Below are positions 35,952 through 43,728 of a DNA stretch of 64,000 nucleotides, piece after piece. Source of the DNA: Lewinellaceae bacterium SD302 (GTDB taxonomy: Bacteria; Bacteroidota; Bacteroidia; Chitinophagales; Saprospiraceae); the NCBI GenBank assembly GCA_002591745.1, contig PDLQ01000005.1:124001-188000 (forward strand), in the 5' to 3' direction. Each line of letters starts with the position of its first letter. Positions within the stretch are counted from its first letter, which is position 1. A program made the position numbers and the translations under genes. The notes under the pieces are model-generated. The model made no database searches and had not been told where the DNA came from. It saw only the letters and a program-made list of their open reading frames with translations.

Positions 35952-36635
35952 TTATTTCTTCACACCACCTTTCAGTTCGTCTTGCAGTTTTTTCAGCTCG
36001 GTATCTTTACCAGCTGCGGCCAGTTTAGCTTGCTGCTTCCAGGTATCTGGCTTGGCCAGACGGAAACGGGGGCCGGCGGCTTCCAGGACGTCTTTCAGCT
36101 TCTTGGTAGAAGCTTTGCCGAGTCCGGCGAAAGTAGTGATGCCAGCGTCGTTGAGCAGTCCGGCAATTTTCGGCCCGATGCCTTCGATGCGTTTCAGGTC
36201 ATCTGCCTTAGCGGTAGTGGCTTTAGCAGCTTTTTTCGGAGCGGCTTTCTTGGCCGGGGCTTTTTTTGCTACAGCTTTTTTTGCCGCTGGTTTCTTGGCT
36301 GCTTTTTTTACCGGAGCAGGCAGGCCTTCCAGTTCAAAGATGCAGTTAGTCGTGCCGTGAACGTTGGGCTGATAGCCTTCTGAATCAGGGTCGTTCATCC
36401 ATTGCTGTCCGTCTACGAGATAGCGGAACTGGTAGTGAGCGGCCTGAGCAGGTAGTTCTACAGAACCGCTGTACTTGCCACCTTTACCGTTTTTCAACTG
36501 TACGCCGTCGATCCAGCTCCAGTCGTTGAAGTCAGCCAATACGCGTACATCGCGCTTGTCACCAACCTGCTCTTTGGTCAGGGAGAAAGTAACCTTGCAG
36601 TTACCCTTCGTTTTGTTATACTTCTTGGTAATCAT
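35952..36635 (-). CDS. CBM48 - lysine-rich linker - helix-hairpin-helix fusion protein
   Basis: 227 residues, no signal peptide, so cytoplasmic. Residues about 10-102 form a glycogen-binding CBM48/AMPK-type module (VRVLADFNDWSWIDG, YQFRYLVDGQQWMNDPDSEG). Residues 106-144 are a Lys/Ala/Pro linker with KKAxAKK repeats like histone H1 tails. Residues 145-200 are a helix-hairpin-helix unit (DDLKRIEGIGPKIAGLLNDA) followed by a RAxxW-like tail. Such HhH modules occur in ribosomal-protein fusions and DNA-binding proteins. A glycogen-binding protein with a histone-like tail next to glgB is unusual. Confidence 0.88.
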   Translation of the reverse strand: MITKKYNKTKGNCKVTFSLTKEQVGDKRDVRVLADFNDWSWIDGVQLKNGKGGKYSGSVELPAQAAHYQFRYLVDGQQWMNDPDSEGYQPNVHGTTNCIFELEGLPAPVKKAAKKPAAKKAVAKKAPAKKAAPKKAAKATTAKADDLKRIEGIGPKIAGLLNDAGITTFAGLGKASTKKLKDVLEAAGPRFRLAKPDTWKQQAKLAAAGKDTELKKLQDELKGGVKK

Positions 36636-36706
36636 AGTTGCGTGTATTTTGTGAGTTTAGATAAGCTAACTAAGTGTAACTAGTACACTAACGCAAAATG
36701 TGAGGG

Positions 36707-36738
36707 CAAAAGTATGGTCTATTCTGTTGATTTTCAAA
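36707..36738 (-). promoter_or_regulatory. Promoter of the CBM48-HhH gene
   Basis: Minus strand TTTG (36738-36735)-N20-TACTTTTG (36714-36707), a full match to the Bacteroidota consensus boxes, giving a leader of about 65 bases. Confidence 0.6.
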
Positions 36739-36751
36739 GTTTAGTGGCTAG

Positions 36752-36761
36752 CAAAGTAGCA
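36752..36761 (+). repeat. CAAAGTAGCA dispersed decamer
   Basis: Exact copy preceded by GGCTAG, 14 bases beyond the CBM48-HhH promoter. Confidence 0.9.
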
Positions 36762-36887
36762 AGGCAAATGACCGGCAGATAGGGCAAGTTAATCAAAAGC
36801 CGAACGATCGTCTGATCAAAGTCGTGTGGCATAACCGAAGTTGTGTCCGCTGCCCCCGAGGCCAAATATTTAGCAAATATCAAATTT

Positions 36888-37538
36888 TCATTTCAGGGCG
36901 AATATTTTTGAACTTTTTTTCAATAGCTGCTGGATTTTTCGGTAGTAAGCTCCCAAATCACTACCATCCACTACTGCGTGGTGAGCTTGGACCGCTAAAG
37001 GCATCATCACTTTATCACCCTGGTTGAAATATTTCCCCCAAACAATACGGGGCACGCTATCTGGTTCGGGCCGATAGTTCATGGCGTGTTTAACATTGGT
37101 GAAACTGGCCCAGGGAAAAGTGCTTAAAAAGAGATAGTCGTCAGCCCCTTCCTCATCCTCGAAACTGGGTTGGGTCTTCATCAATTCCATCCGCTCCTCC
37201 GTTTCCTTGTGAAACTTGAAGGGATCTTCATAATAATTTACGGTGCAGAAGCTGAAAGCCCCCGCTGCGGTCGGTACGGCAAAACTTGGGCGCACCATTT
37301 CGTGCTCCACCACTTGTTCTCCCCGAATGCGCCACCTGAAAACGGCTATCTCCTGGGCTGCCCGGGCAATTAGATAAACGATACAGGGCGTAAATCGGAG
37401 ATCGGCCCGTTCGCGAACTAATTGAAGGAAGTCAGTGATGTCCACATTGGCGGTAATACCGAAATGTGGCTGGTCCATGGCCCGGAAAAAATCGAAGTGT
37501 TTTTGTTTGTGCGGGTGGGTGAAGGTGATCTGTTTCAT
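36888..37538 (-). CDS. Chloramphenicol acetyltransferase-fold protein
   Basis: 216 residues, CAT length. The active-site motif HHAVVDG is present near the C-terminus (catalytic His), preceded by VMMPLAVQA, and the N-terminal FDFFRAMDQPHFGITANVDIT matches CAT trimer proteins. These acetylate chloramphenicol hydroxyls using acetyl-CoA, but many chromosomal homologues act on other acceptors; resistance cannot be concluded from sequence. No mobile element is adjacent. Confidence 0.9.
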   Translation of the reverse strand: MKQITFTHPHKQKHFDFFRAMDQPHFGITANVDITDFLQLVRERADLRFTPCIVYLIARAAQEIAVFRWRIRGEQVVEHEMVRPSFAVPTAAGAFSFCTVNYYEDPFKFHKETEERMELMKTQPSFEDEEGADDYLFLSTFPWASFTNVKHAMNYRPEPDSVPRIVWGKYFNQGDKVMMPLAVQAHHAVVDGSDLGAYYRKIQQLLKKSSKIFALK

Positions 37539-37637
37539 GGCCTAAAGGTAGATTAGAAACGACAAGAACACCAAGGGACACAAAGCTTACCATTAAGTAC
37601 ATTAAGACTTTCATTAAGCTCAGCTAAGTACGATTTA

Positions 37638-37708
37638 CCGAGCACAGTGCGCCTTAATGTGCCAATGTTGATTGGTACACGCAAAGGAATACACTGCGCT
37701 CGGCATTA
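37638..37708. repeat. Imperfect inverted repeat
   Basis: CCGAGCACAGTG near 37638 and CACTGCGCTCGG near 37697 face each other across about 45 bases; inner GTGCC / GGTAC words add partial pairing. It lies between two minus-strand genes. Confidence 0.5.
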
Positions 37709-37765
37709 GGCTGAACGTGCTTAACAAAAGTACTCGCACCTTGGGAGTTTAGGTGATCCTTTTGG

Positions 37766-39079
37766 TTAGTACCTCACCACTCGTTTTGTCACCGCCTGCT
37801 CGCCCGTTCCGATTCTAAGGAGGTATACACCGGCCGGTAACCAGGATGCTTCCTCGGCTAGAGACCAGTTGAATAAATCAGTCCCGGAAGGGATCAAGTC
37901 GCTGGCTACCAATCTACCGATGGAATTGAAAAGCTGTACGGGAGTTGACTCATTTACAGAAGCGGCACCGGTAAGCCTGATCGCCAGACTATTGGAGAAT
38001 GGATTGGGACTGACCTCAACCAACCTTGCTACTTTGTCAGTCATACTAACCGACCGGACTTTGCTGTAGGCAAAAGAACCATCGAAATCTACCTGCCGCA
38101 AGCGATAATAATTCGTTTTGCCTACGACATTATTATGCTCCCAGCTATAATTAATTGGTCGGCGACTATCACCTGCTCCTTTTACCTGGTTTATCTCACG
38201 AAAATCCAGGCCGTCCGTACTGTATTCAATGGAAAAGTAATCGTTCTCTGTTTCGGTGAGGGTTGTCCAATTAAGAACAACGCTTTTCCTGGTTGGTGTC
38301 AGGTTAAAATCTGCCAGTTCAACTGGAAGGGGAGGAGTTATGGCTTCCAGACGAATGTTGTCAAAAGCGATTTCTTCGTCTCCGGCATCGGCGTTGATTG
38401 AAACGGAAAGATCGAGTTCCGAACCACCGGCTGGGATGATGAAGCTATACTCCGTGAAAGTATTAGAGAGAAACCCGTCTTCGCCATCACCATCACAATT
38501 AAGGTCGAGGTGAAGGGGTTCATTAGTTAAATCTCCGGGCACGTTACATTCCAGGTCAGGAGCGAAGCATAGCCCTTCATTAAATGGACCGTTGTCTACG
38601 GAAAAGGTGACTTTGAGTCCTTCTCCCTGATCCCAGCGGGCAGCACTCGTTCCACATCCATTACTTGCACCATTTGCCACGAGTATTTTACAGGTAATCG
38701 TAGATGCTCCGCTGGTGTTAATATCCGTAAAATTAACGCTTCTGACAGGGGTTGAGCTATTGGGGGCACCGCAACCACCGGTATCATTCATGTCTTCGCC
38801 GGCCATGAAGAAATTACCGCTCTGGCCAGTGAAGGCATTTGTAATGTCGATTGGGTCATCAACGCAGCCCCGGTAAGTGAGTACGCCCGCAACGTTTTCT
38901 ATGCGTCCGAAAAAGTCTTCTGAGGATCCATCGGCATCGATGAATTGCCCGTCCGCCACATAGCGAGTACCCGTGCCGTCGGTTTCAAAGTCTTCCTGGA
39001 AGAAGACGGTCTGCCCTGCTAATGACACGGCAGAGAGTGTCAGTAAAAAAGACAAGGTAATTCTGTAGAAGTCGATCAT
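37766..39079 (-). CDS. T9SS type A sorting domain protein
   Basis: 437 residues. Signal peptide 1-22 (SAVSLAGQ), an N-terminal beta-sandwich about 25-245 with several cysteines and an acidic NCDGDGEDG loop, a fibronectin III-like segment about 250-345 (PVELADFNLTP, NYYRLRQVDFDGS), and a C-terminal sorting domain from about 352 (EVSPNPFSN, VQLFNSIGRLV, WLPAGVYLLRI, KRVVRY). Export by T9SS is predicted. No enzymatic motif. It is followed downstream by the tail-collar genes, but on the same strand it is the last of that group. Confidence 0.9.
   Translation of the reverse strand: MIDFYRITLSFLLTLSAVSLAGQTVFFQEDFETDGTGTRYVADGQFIDADGSSEDFFGRIENVAGVLTYRGCVDDPIDITNAFTGQSGNFFMAGEDMNDTGGCGAPNSSTPVRSVNFTDINTSGASTITCKILVANGASNGCGTSAARWDQGEGLKVTFSVDNGPFNEGLCFAPDLECNVPGDLTNEPLHLDLNCDGDGEDGFLSNTFTEYSFIIPAGGSELDLSVSINADAGDEEIAFDNIRLEAITPPLPVELADFNLTPTRKSVVLNWTTLTETENDYFSIEYSTDGLDFREINQVKGAGDSRRPINYSWEHNNVVGKTNYYRLRQVDFDGSFAYSKVRSVSMTDKVARLVEVSPNPFSNSLAIRLTGAASVNESTPVQLFNSIGRLVASDLIPSGTDLFNWSLAEEASWLPAGVYLLRIGTGEQAVTKRVVRY
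38027..38036 (-). repeat. CAAAGTAGCA dispersed decamer inside T9SS gene
   Basis: Exact copy; on the gene's strand it reads GAC AAA GTA GCA (DKVA), just before the sorting domain. Confidence 0.9.
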
Positions 39080-39202
39080 AGCGAAGTAGAGATTTAGTTA
39101 TTGTAATTAGTTCATTTCTTGAGTAAGTAATCGACAGGTGGTATGGGAAAAAGAAAGCCGCCGACGGTTAATAACCGACGGCGGCCTTAGTACTGGGTTT
39201 AC

Positions 39203-39766
39203 TTAGCTGCGTGACGGATAAGTTCCATACATGCAAATAATGTAGTTCATCCCACGTGAGGGCATCATATTGTTCAACTGACGGCTATTTCCGGTAGGGG
39301 AAGAGTTGACCGGAACACCAGTAAGATTGATTGACCCGAGGAACTCGCCGGGGCTGGCAGAACTGGCGTAAAAGTCATTACCCGTTGAAGCCGGGTGAGC
39401 GCCCATAGGCAGTTCAACGGTGCCTTCCTCGGCACTGGCCTGGATTTTCAGGTCGCCGGTGACTACTGCCGTGTGGTTGTGGCTCGGCAGGTTGGTTTGG
39501 TTAAGGTAGTTATCTTCCGCACCAAATTTTTGGCCCAAGCGGATGTCGCTCAAACCGGGCCCATGCCCAGCTTGTACGGCCACCCGTCCCCGAAGATCGG
39601 GTAAGGCAAAGGTTGTCCTGCCGTCACCCCCGTAGATCGTTCCGAGAATTGAAAATAATGCGTCGTTTGAGGAGATCGCCAGCAGCGCGCCATTGCAAAG
39701 TGCCCAGTTACGGGGTGCAAAATTGCCGCCGAACAGTCTGATTTCTCCGATCATTCCTTCGTCCAT
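39203..39766 (-). CDS. Phage tail collar domain protein (MdpB-like), paralogue 1
   Basis: 187 residues from the ATG at 39766; the frame continues upstream into the end of the previous gene, so a start there is unlikely. N-terminal tail-collar signature EIRLFGGNFAPRNWALCNG, then GTIYGGDGRTTFALPDLRGR and NLPSHNH, ending YPSRS. Tail collar domains come from phage fibre proteins, but bacterial chromosomes carry free-standing sets like this one of unknown function. Third in the tandem. Confidence 0.9.
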   Translation of the reverse strand: MDEGMIGEIRLFGGNFAPRNWALCNGALLAISSNDALFSILGTIYGGDGRTTFALPDLRGRVAVQAGHGPGLSDIRLGQKFGAEDNYLNQTNLPSHNHTAVVTGDLKIQASAEEGTVELPMGAHPASTGNDFYASSASPGEFLGSINLTGVPVNSSPTGNSRQLNNMMPSRGMNYIICMYGTYPSRS

Positions 39767-39779
39767 TGTAAATATGTTT

Positions 39780-40334
39780 TTAGCTACGGCTAGGGAATAG
39801 TCCCTGCAAAGCGATGATGTAATTGAGTCCCAGACTCGGTTGAATGTTGCTGAATGCAATACCGGCACCGGTGTGCTGTAATTCTGCGGTCAGCTGAGTA
39901 TCCATTGCTGCCATAGTAGCGTCCGGGGCAGCCTGGCTGTAGGCATTCGTGCCGCTGGTCTGGCCTGGATAGGCATCAGTGGGCGAGTCCGTATCGGAGG
40001 TTGAGCCTACCGGAAGGGTAAAAACGTCACCCACCGTAACTGCGTGATTATGCGGAGGAAGATTTTGCGTAACCAAAGTATTGTTCTCGGTACCGCCTTT
40101 GGCACCCTGAGTATGATCACTCAGCCCCGGACCACGACCGGCACCAATGGGTACACGACTACGCAGGTCTGGCAAGGCAAAGGTGGTTCTGCCGTCACCT
40201 CCGTATATGGTGCCAAGCAGTGAATAAAGAGATTGATTTTGATTAATTGGTAAGAGCTGTCCGTGGCAAAGTGCCCAGCCACGTGGAGCAAAATTACCGG
40301 CGAAAAGCCGAATTTCAGCTAATGTTGGTTCCAT
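39780..40334 (-). CDS. Phage tail collar domain protein (MdpB-like), paralogue 2
   Basis: 184 residues. Same architecture: EIRLFAGNFAPRGWALCHGQ, LPINQNQSLYSLLGTIYGGDG, LPDLRSRVPIG, NLPPHNHAVTV, and C-terminal LNYIIALQGLFPSRS. No signal peptide. The middle region (about 110-150) differs most from its paralogues and probably forms the variable head. It starts 24 bases after the previous paralogue's end, an operon arrangement. Confidence 0.92.
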   Translation of the reverse strand: MEPTLAEIRLFAGNFAPRGWALCHGQLLPINQNQSLYSLLGTIYGGDGRTTFALPDLRSRVPIGAGRGPGLSDHTQGAKGGTENNTLVTQNLPPHNHAVTVGDVFTLPVGSTSDTDSPTDAYPGQTSGTNAYSQAAPDATMAAMDTQLTAELQHTGAGIAFSNIQPSLGLNYIIALQGLFPSRS

Positions 40335-40357
40335 GATTATTCTTTTTAGTTAGGTGA

Positions 40358-40912
40358 TTAGCTACGTGAGGGGTACAGTCCTTGCAGGCAAATAATGTAG
40401 CGCATAGCCATGTACGGTTGCTGGTTGGTGAATGGCACACCACCGCCATTGTTGTTTACCTGTACCGTCAGGTTGCTCTTCAGTGGGCTAGACATGGAGT
40501 TCGGCGATTCAGAGTAAAAATCGTCACTCTGAGCCTGAAAGTAAGCATCGGAAGGATCGTCAGCGTCGTTGGCCTCGTTGGCGTTGACCGGCATTTTGGC
40601 CGTGCCACCAAAAGTTACCATATGAGAATGGCTGGGCATGGTGTTGGCATCCAGTGAGTGCTCTTCTACCCCGGTCTGCTGGTTAATTTGCACGGGGGAC
40701 AGACCTGGTCCGTTCCCGACACCCATAACTGCTCTGCTGCGCATATCCGGAAGGCCAAAAGTGGTTCTGCCGTCACCACCATAGAAGGTGCCCAGAATTG
40801 AAAATAGTGCCGTATTTTGAGAAATTGGCAGTAGCTGGCCTTCGCAAAAGGCCCAGGCGCGGGGCGCGAAATTACCGCCGAAGAGTCTGATCTCTCCAAT
40901 GTATCCTTCCAT
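40358..40912 (-). CDS. Phage tail collar domain protein (MdpB-like), paralogue 3
   Basis: 184 residues. EIRLFGGNFAPRAWAFCEG, ILGTFYGGDGRTTFGLPDMRS, TMPSHSHMVTFG, and RYIICLQGLYPSRS at the end. First gene of the three-gene operon. A dyad at 41044-41061 lies upstream and may be regulatory. Sharing of the PSRS terminus with both neighbours suggests a conserved oligomerisation end. Confidence 0.92.
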   Translation of the reverse strand: MEGYIGEIRLFGGNFAPRAWAFCEGQLLPISQNTALFSILGTFYGGDGRTTFGLPDMRSRAVMGVGNGPGLSPVQINQQTGVEEHSLDANTMPSHSHMVTFGGTAKMPVNANEANDADDPSDAYFQAQSDDFYSESPNSMSSPLKSNLTVQVNNNGGGVPFTNQQPYMAMRYIICLQGLYPSRS

Positions 40913-41043
40913 AATAGTATGGGTTGAGGTTTAGAATATGGGTTTCGTGAAAACGGATATTTACCCGTTCTCCCCATTAAATTACCCCAATCGTTACGCT
41001 CAGAGAAACGCGGACGGCAAGAACACGTACTTTCTGTAATCAA

Positions 41044-41076
41044 ATAGGTATAAATACCTATAGGGAGTATTTACTC
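41044..41076. promoter_or_regulatory. Operator-like dyads upstream of the collar operon
   Basis: ATAGGTAT-AA-ATACCTAT (41044-41061) is a perfect dyad, followed by GAGTA-TT-TACTC (41065-41076). It sits at the aminotransferase stop and about 130 bases upstream of the first collar gene. Confidence 0.4.
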
Positions 41077-41946
41077 TGCGGTAATTGCCCGGAAAATAGA
41101 CTGGATTCGGGGAAGCAACGCTTCCTCCTTTAATATAATCTCACGACCGTCAATGGCGTTTACCCGCGTCAATTCGCCCATGGTGCCGGTGGTGAACACC
41201 TCGTCGGCAGTATAAAATTCGGTGAGACTCAGACGAGCTTCGTGAATGGGAATGTCGTTCTCTCGGCATAAGCGTAGTACCAGCCCACGGGTGATACCCG
41301 GCAGACAATAATCGGCGTAGGGGGTGTAAACGACGCCCCGGCGAATCATAAATACGTTCACCCCGTTGGCCTCCGAAACGTAGCCGTCTTTGTCCAGCAT
41401 CAGCCCGGCATCAGCACCGGCGTGATTGGCTTCGATCTTGGCCAGGATATTGTTCAATAGATTATTGTGATGAATCTTACTGTCGAGGTTCGTCGGTCCA
41501 TTGCGACGAATGGAGCTGGTTGCCAGGGTGATGGATTCGGGGTAGACCGGTGGTTTGTGCTCGGCCAGTACAATGAGGGAGCAACCTTCCTGGTTCAGGC
41601 GGGGGTCCATGCCACTGGTTATTTTTTTGCCCCTGGTCAGGGTGAGGCGAATGTGTACCCCGTCGGTCATATTATTGGCTGACAAAGTAGCAGTGATGGC
41701 GGATTTGACTTCCGTTCGACTGGGAATGCCGGCAAAAGCCAGGGCGTGAGCGGAGTCAAACAAGCGATCCAGGTGAGCATCCAGACTGAAGACTTTTCCA
41801 TTGTACACCCGCAGGCCTTCCCAGACGGCATCCCCTCCCTGAACGACACTGTCGAATACACTGACCTTGGCTTCGTCGCGATGATAAAGTTTACCGTTGA
41901 TCCATACTTTAAGGTCGGCATTGGCGGGGTTGAATTGCTGGAGCAT
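41071..41946 (-). CDS. Class IV aminotransferase (branched-chain or D-amino acid type)
   Basis: 291 residues from the ATG at 41946; upstream non-ATG extension rejected. PLP lysine in LDSKIHHNNLLNN, the EANGVNVFMI and LPGITRG motifs of fold type IV, and YNGKVFSLDAHLDRLFDSA near the N-terminus. It could be a branched-chain aminotransferase, D-amino-acid aminotransferase or aminodeoxychorismate lyase; the EGLRVYNGK segment fits branched-chain types best, but no biosynthetic neighbour helps. A dispersed decamer lies inside at 41683-41692. Confidence 0.92.
   Translation of the reverse strand: MLQQFNPANADLKVWINGKLYHRDEAKVSVFDSVVQGGDAVWEGLRVYNGKVFSLDAHLDRLFDSAHALAFAGIPSRTEVKSAITATLSANNMTDGVHIRLTLTRGKKITSGMDPRLNQEGCSLIVLAEHKPPVYPESITLATSSIRRNGPTNLDSKIHHNNLLNNILAKIEANHAGADAGLMLDKDGYVSEANGVNVFMIRRGVVYTPYADYCLPGITRGLVLRLCRENDIPIHEARLSLTEFYTADEVFTTGTMGELTRVNAIDGREIILKEEALLPRIQSIFRAITAE
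41683..41692 (+). repeat. CAAAGTAGCA dispersed decamer inside aminotransferase gene
   Basis: Exact copy; on the gene's strand it reads ACT GCT ACT TTG (TATL). Confidence 0.9.
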
Positions 41947-42107
41947 GTCTTTTTTATTTAATTCGTTACTGGCCAGTCTTCGGACTAAAGTCGGGTGGGC
42001 TATCATTTTGACCGTCTGCACTGACTTTAGGCAGGTGATTGGAAATATGAGATCAACTGGTGCAGCCACCAGATTTTGGGCCCGAATAGCCAGGGCGCTT
42101 GTTCGCC

Positions 42108-42145
42108 GGCAAGTTAGAGCTTGTTGAGGATTTCCCTAACTTGCC
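42108..42145 (+). promoter_or_regulatory. Start-site hairpin
   Basis: GGCAAGTTAG (42108-42117) is perfectly inverted at 42136-42145, four bases before the ATG at 42149. It could sequester the translation start. It overlaps an AGAGCTTGTT copy (42116-42125). Confidence 0.6.
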
Positions 42146-42148
42146 ACC

Positions 42149-43303
42149 ATGTCAATTGTCGGAATTCTTCCTATTGTCCTGACTGGCCTCGTTTTCCTGG
42201 GCCTGGCTTACGTCGTTTGGCAACGCAAGCGCTGGGCGGCGATCCTGCCCTTAGTGATGGGACTGGGTTTTGTAGCTTATGCGATCGGGGTCAAAATAGT
42301 GGCGGGCAACCATAGCCTCGGCCGCGAAGACTATCAGTTCCTGATCCGTGAAATGAATCGCGATGATTTGCGTGAATACCTGATCGCCGAGCCGACGGAA
42401 GAAAATCTCTATTTCGCCAGTATCACCAGTCAGGCCCTTTACCGTGCAGCCCGCGCCGAACCGGATCAACGCGCTAACATCATCCCCATCCTCCGGTGGC
42501 TGAGCGAATGGGTGGCGGACAGTCGTAACTTTCCGCAGTGGAAACGCAAGCGGCGGTGGTCAGAAGAAGCTTTTTTTCTCGCCCACGCCGGTATAATTCT
42601 CGGCCAGTACCAGGAACTTACCGATGATGAAGCCTACGCGGAAGCCTGGCAATCGATTGGTGCTTACCTCGGCCGGGCAATGCGGGCAGCCCGTTATAAA
42701 AACCTCATCAGCCGGCCCGAAGATGATTTGATGCGCCCGGCGGATAACGCCGCCATTCTTTACGGACTGATGCTCTTCGATCGTTACTACGCTACGGAAT
42801 ACGCCGCCACGATCATTCCCAAATGGCTGGAGTACGTTGATGAAGAATTAAAGACTGCCGATTCTCACTTGCCTTGCTCGGCCTTTACCAATACAAACGT
42901 CTGCCGACTCGACCCAACGGCTTCGGCACTGGGCATGACGGTTGGCTACCTGGCCGCTGCCGGCTATCCTAACCAGCAACTCTACCGGGAGTGGCTACAC
43001 TATTTCAAAGTTTATGGACTGTCTCCATTGACCCTGGAAACCCGTAGTGAAATGTTTGAAAAAACGGAAGAGGGCTACTGCGACCAGGCAAGCTTACCCC
43101 TGGCCTGCGAGCGTCACCTGGATCCCATTGCTGCCTGGTTGGCTGCCGAACACGGGGGCGATTATACATTTGCCCGGCTGACGAGTGAGCGGATCATCTA
43201 CCGGGACAGGTCAGACAGGAAGCAACTCAGTAAACTCCGGGTAGATCGTCGCCCGCAGGAATTGATTGACGCAGCCTTATGGACCATCGCCATCTACGAA
43301 TAA
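42149..43303 (+). CDS. Membrane-anchored alpha/alpha-barrel candidate
   Basis: 384 residues. Two hydrophobic segments about 5-23 and 30-52 anchor the N-terminus; the rest is alpha-helical with Asp/His pairs (DNAAILYGLMLFDRYY, LDPTASALGMTVGY). The pattern suggests a six-hairpin alpha/alpha barrel; the segment LPCSAFTNTNVCRLD has two Cys nine residues apart, loosely recalling linalool dehydratase-isomerase-like proteins. That resemblance is low confidence. Function unknown. Its start codon is next to a strong hairpin. Confidence 0.65.
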   Translation: MSIVGILPIVLTGLVFLGLAYVVWQRKRWAAILPLVMGLGFVAYAIGVKIVAGNHSLGREDYQFLIREMNRDDLREYLIAEPTEENLYFASITSQALYRAARAEPDQRANIIPILRWLSEWVADSRNFPQWKRKRRWSEEAFFLAHAGIILGQYQELTDDEAYAEAWQSIGAYLGRAMRAARYKNLISRPEDDLMRPADNAAILYGLMLFDRYYATEYAATIIPKWLEYVDEELKTADSHLPCSAFTNTNVCRLDPTASALGMTVGYLAAAGYPNQQLYREWLHYFKVYGLSPLTLETRSEMFEKTEEGYCDQASLPLACERHLDPIAAWLAAEHGGDYTFARLTSERIIYRDRSDRKQLSKLRVDRRPQELIDAALWTIAIYE

Positions 43304-43728
43304 GCTGGCATGGGCCCCCACTACGCTACCTGGCCTGATTACGCTGCTTATTATGCTGCTCTGTTTGCTTAGTGATTTTGGAGTGGCGGTAAATTCCTGA
43401 ACCTCTCTCAGACGAGAGTAGCAGTGTTGGTGGTTGAGAAGTACACAACATAGTTATCTTATAGACTTTACTGCTTTAGCTTCGGTGATGAGCTGCGCTG
43501 ATCGTCCCTTCGGTCCTCGGAGTTGTCGCAGGCTCCTCGGAGTTGTCAGTCAAAATAGGCAAGCCCGAATATCCGAGGATACAAGCTTTAGTCTAAAAAA
43601 CATTGGGTCGAGCACCTCAGGTCTGAAGTACTCGTTGAAGCGGCCAACATAGGCGATCCGCGCAATACTGAAGAGAAATCCGTGTCTCAAAGCTAGGGCG
43701 ACCGGGAGGTCGCTAGCCGATACACCTC
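43304..43728. other. Intergenic region without a gene
   Basis: 425 bases between convergent genes. It holds AGAGTAGCAGTG near 43415 (a degenerate decamer), the direct repeat CTCGGAGTTGTC twice around 43517-43545, AGCTGCGCTGATCGTC (also found at 62143) and the hairpin at 43692-43717. No coding sequence supported. Confidence 0.5.
43692..43717 (-). terminator. Hairpin after gcvP
   Basis: GCTAG...CGACC pairs with GGTCGCTAGC around a GGGA loop, with a two-base bulge. On the minus strand it is followed by TTTGAG; weak terminator. Confidence 0.4.

Noticed and set aside
36888-37538. Acquired chloramphenicol resistance gene
   Set aside because: CAT fold and HHAVVDG are present, but there is no mobile context and many chromosomal homologues are not resistance enzymes.
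39203-40912. Prophage
   Set aside because: Collar domains alone; no capsid, terminase, integrase or tail genes nearby.
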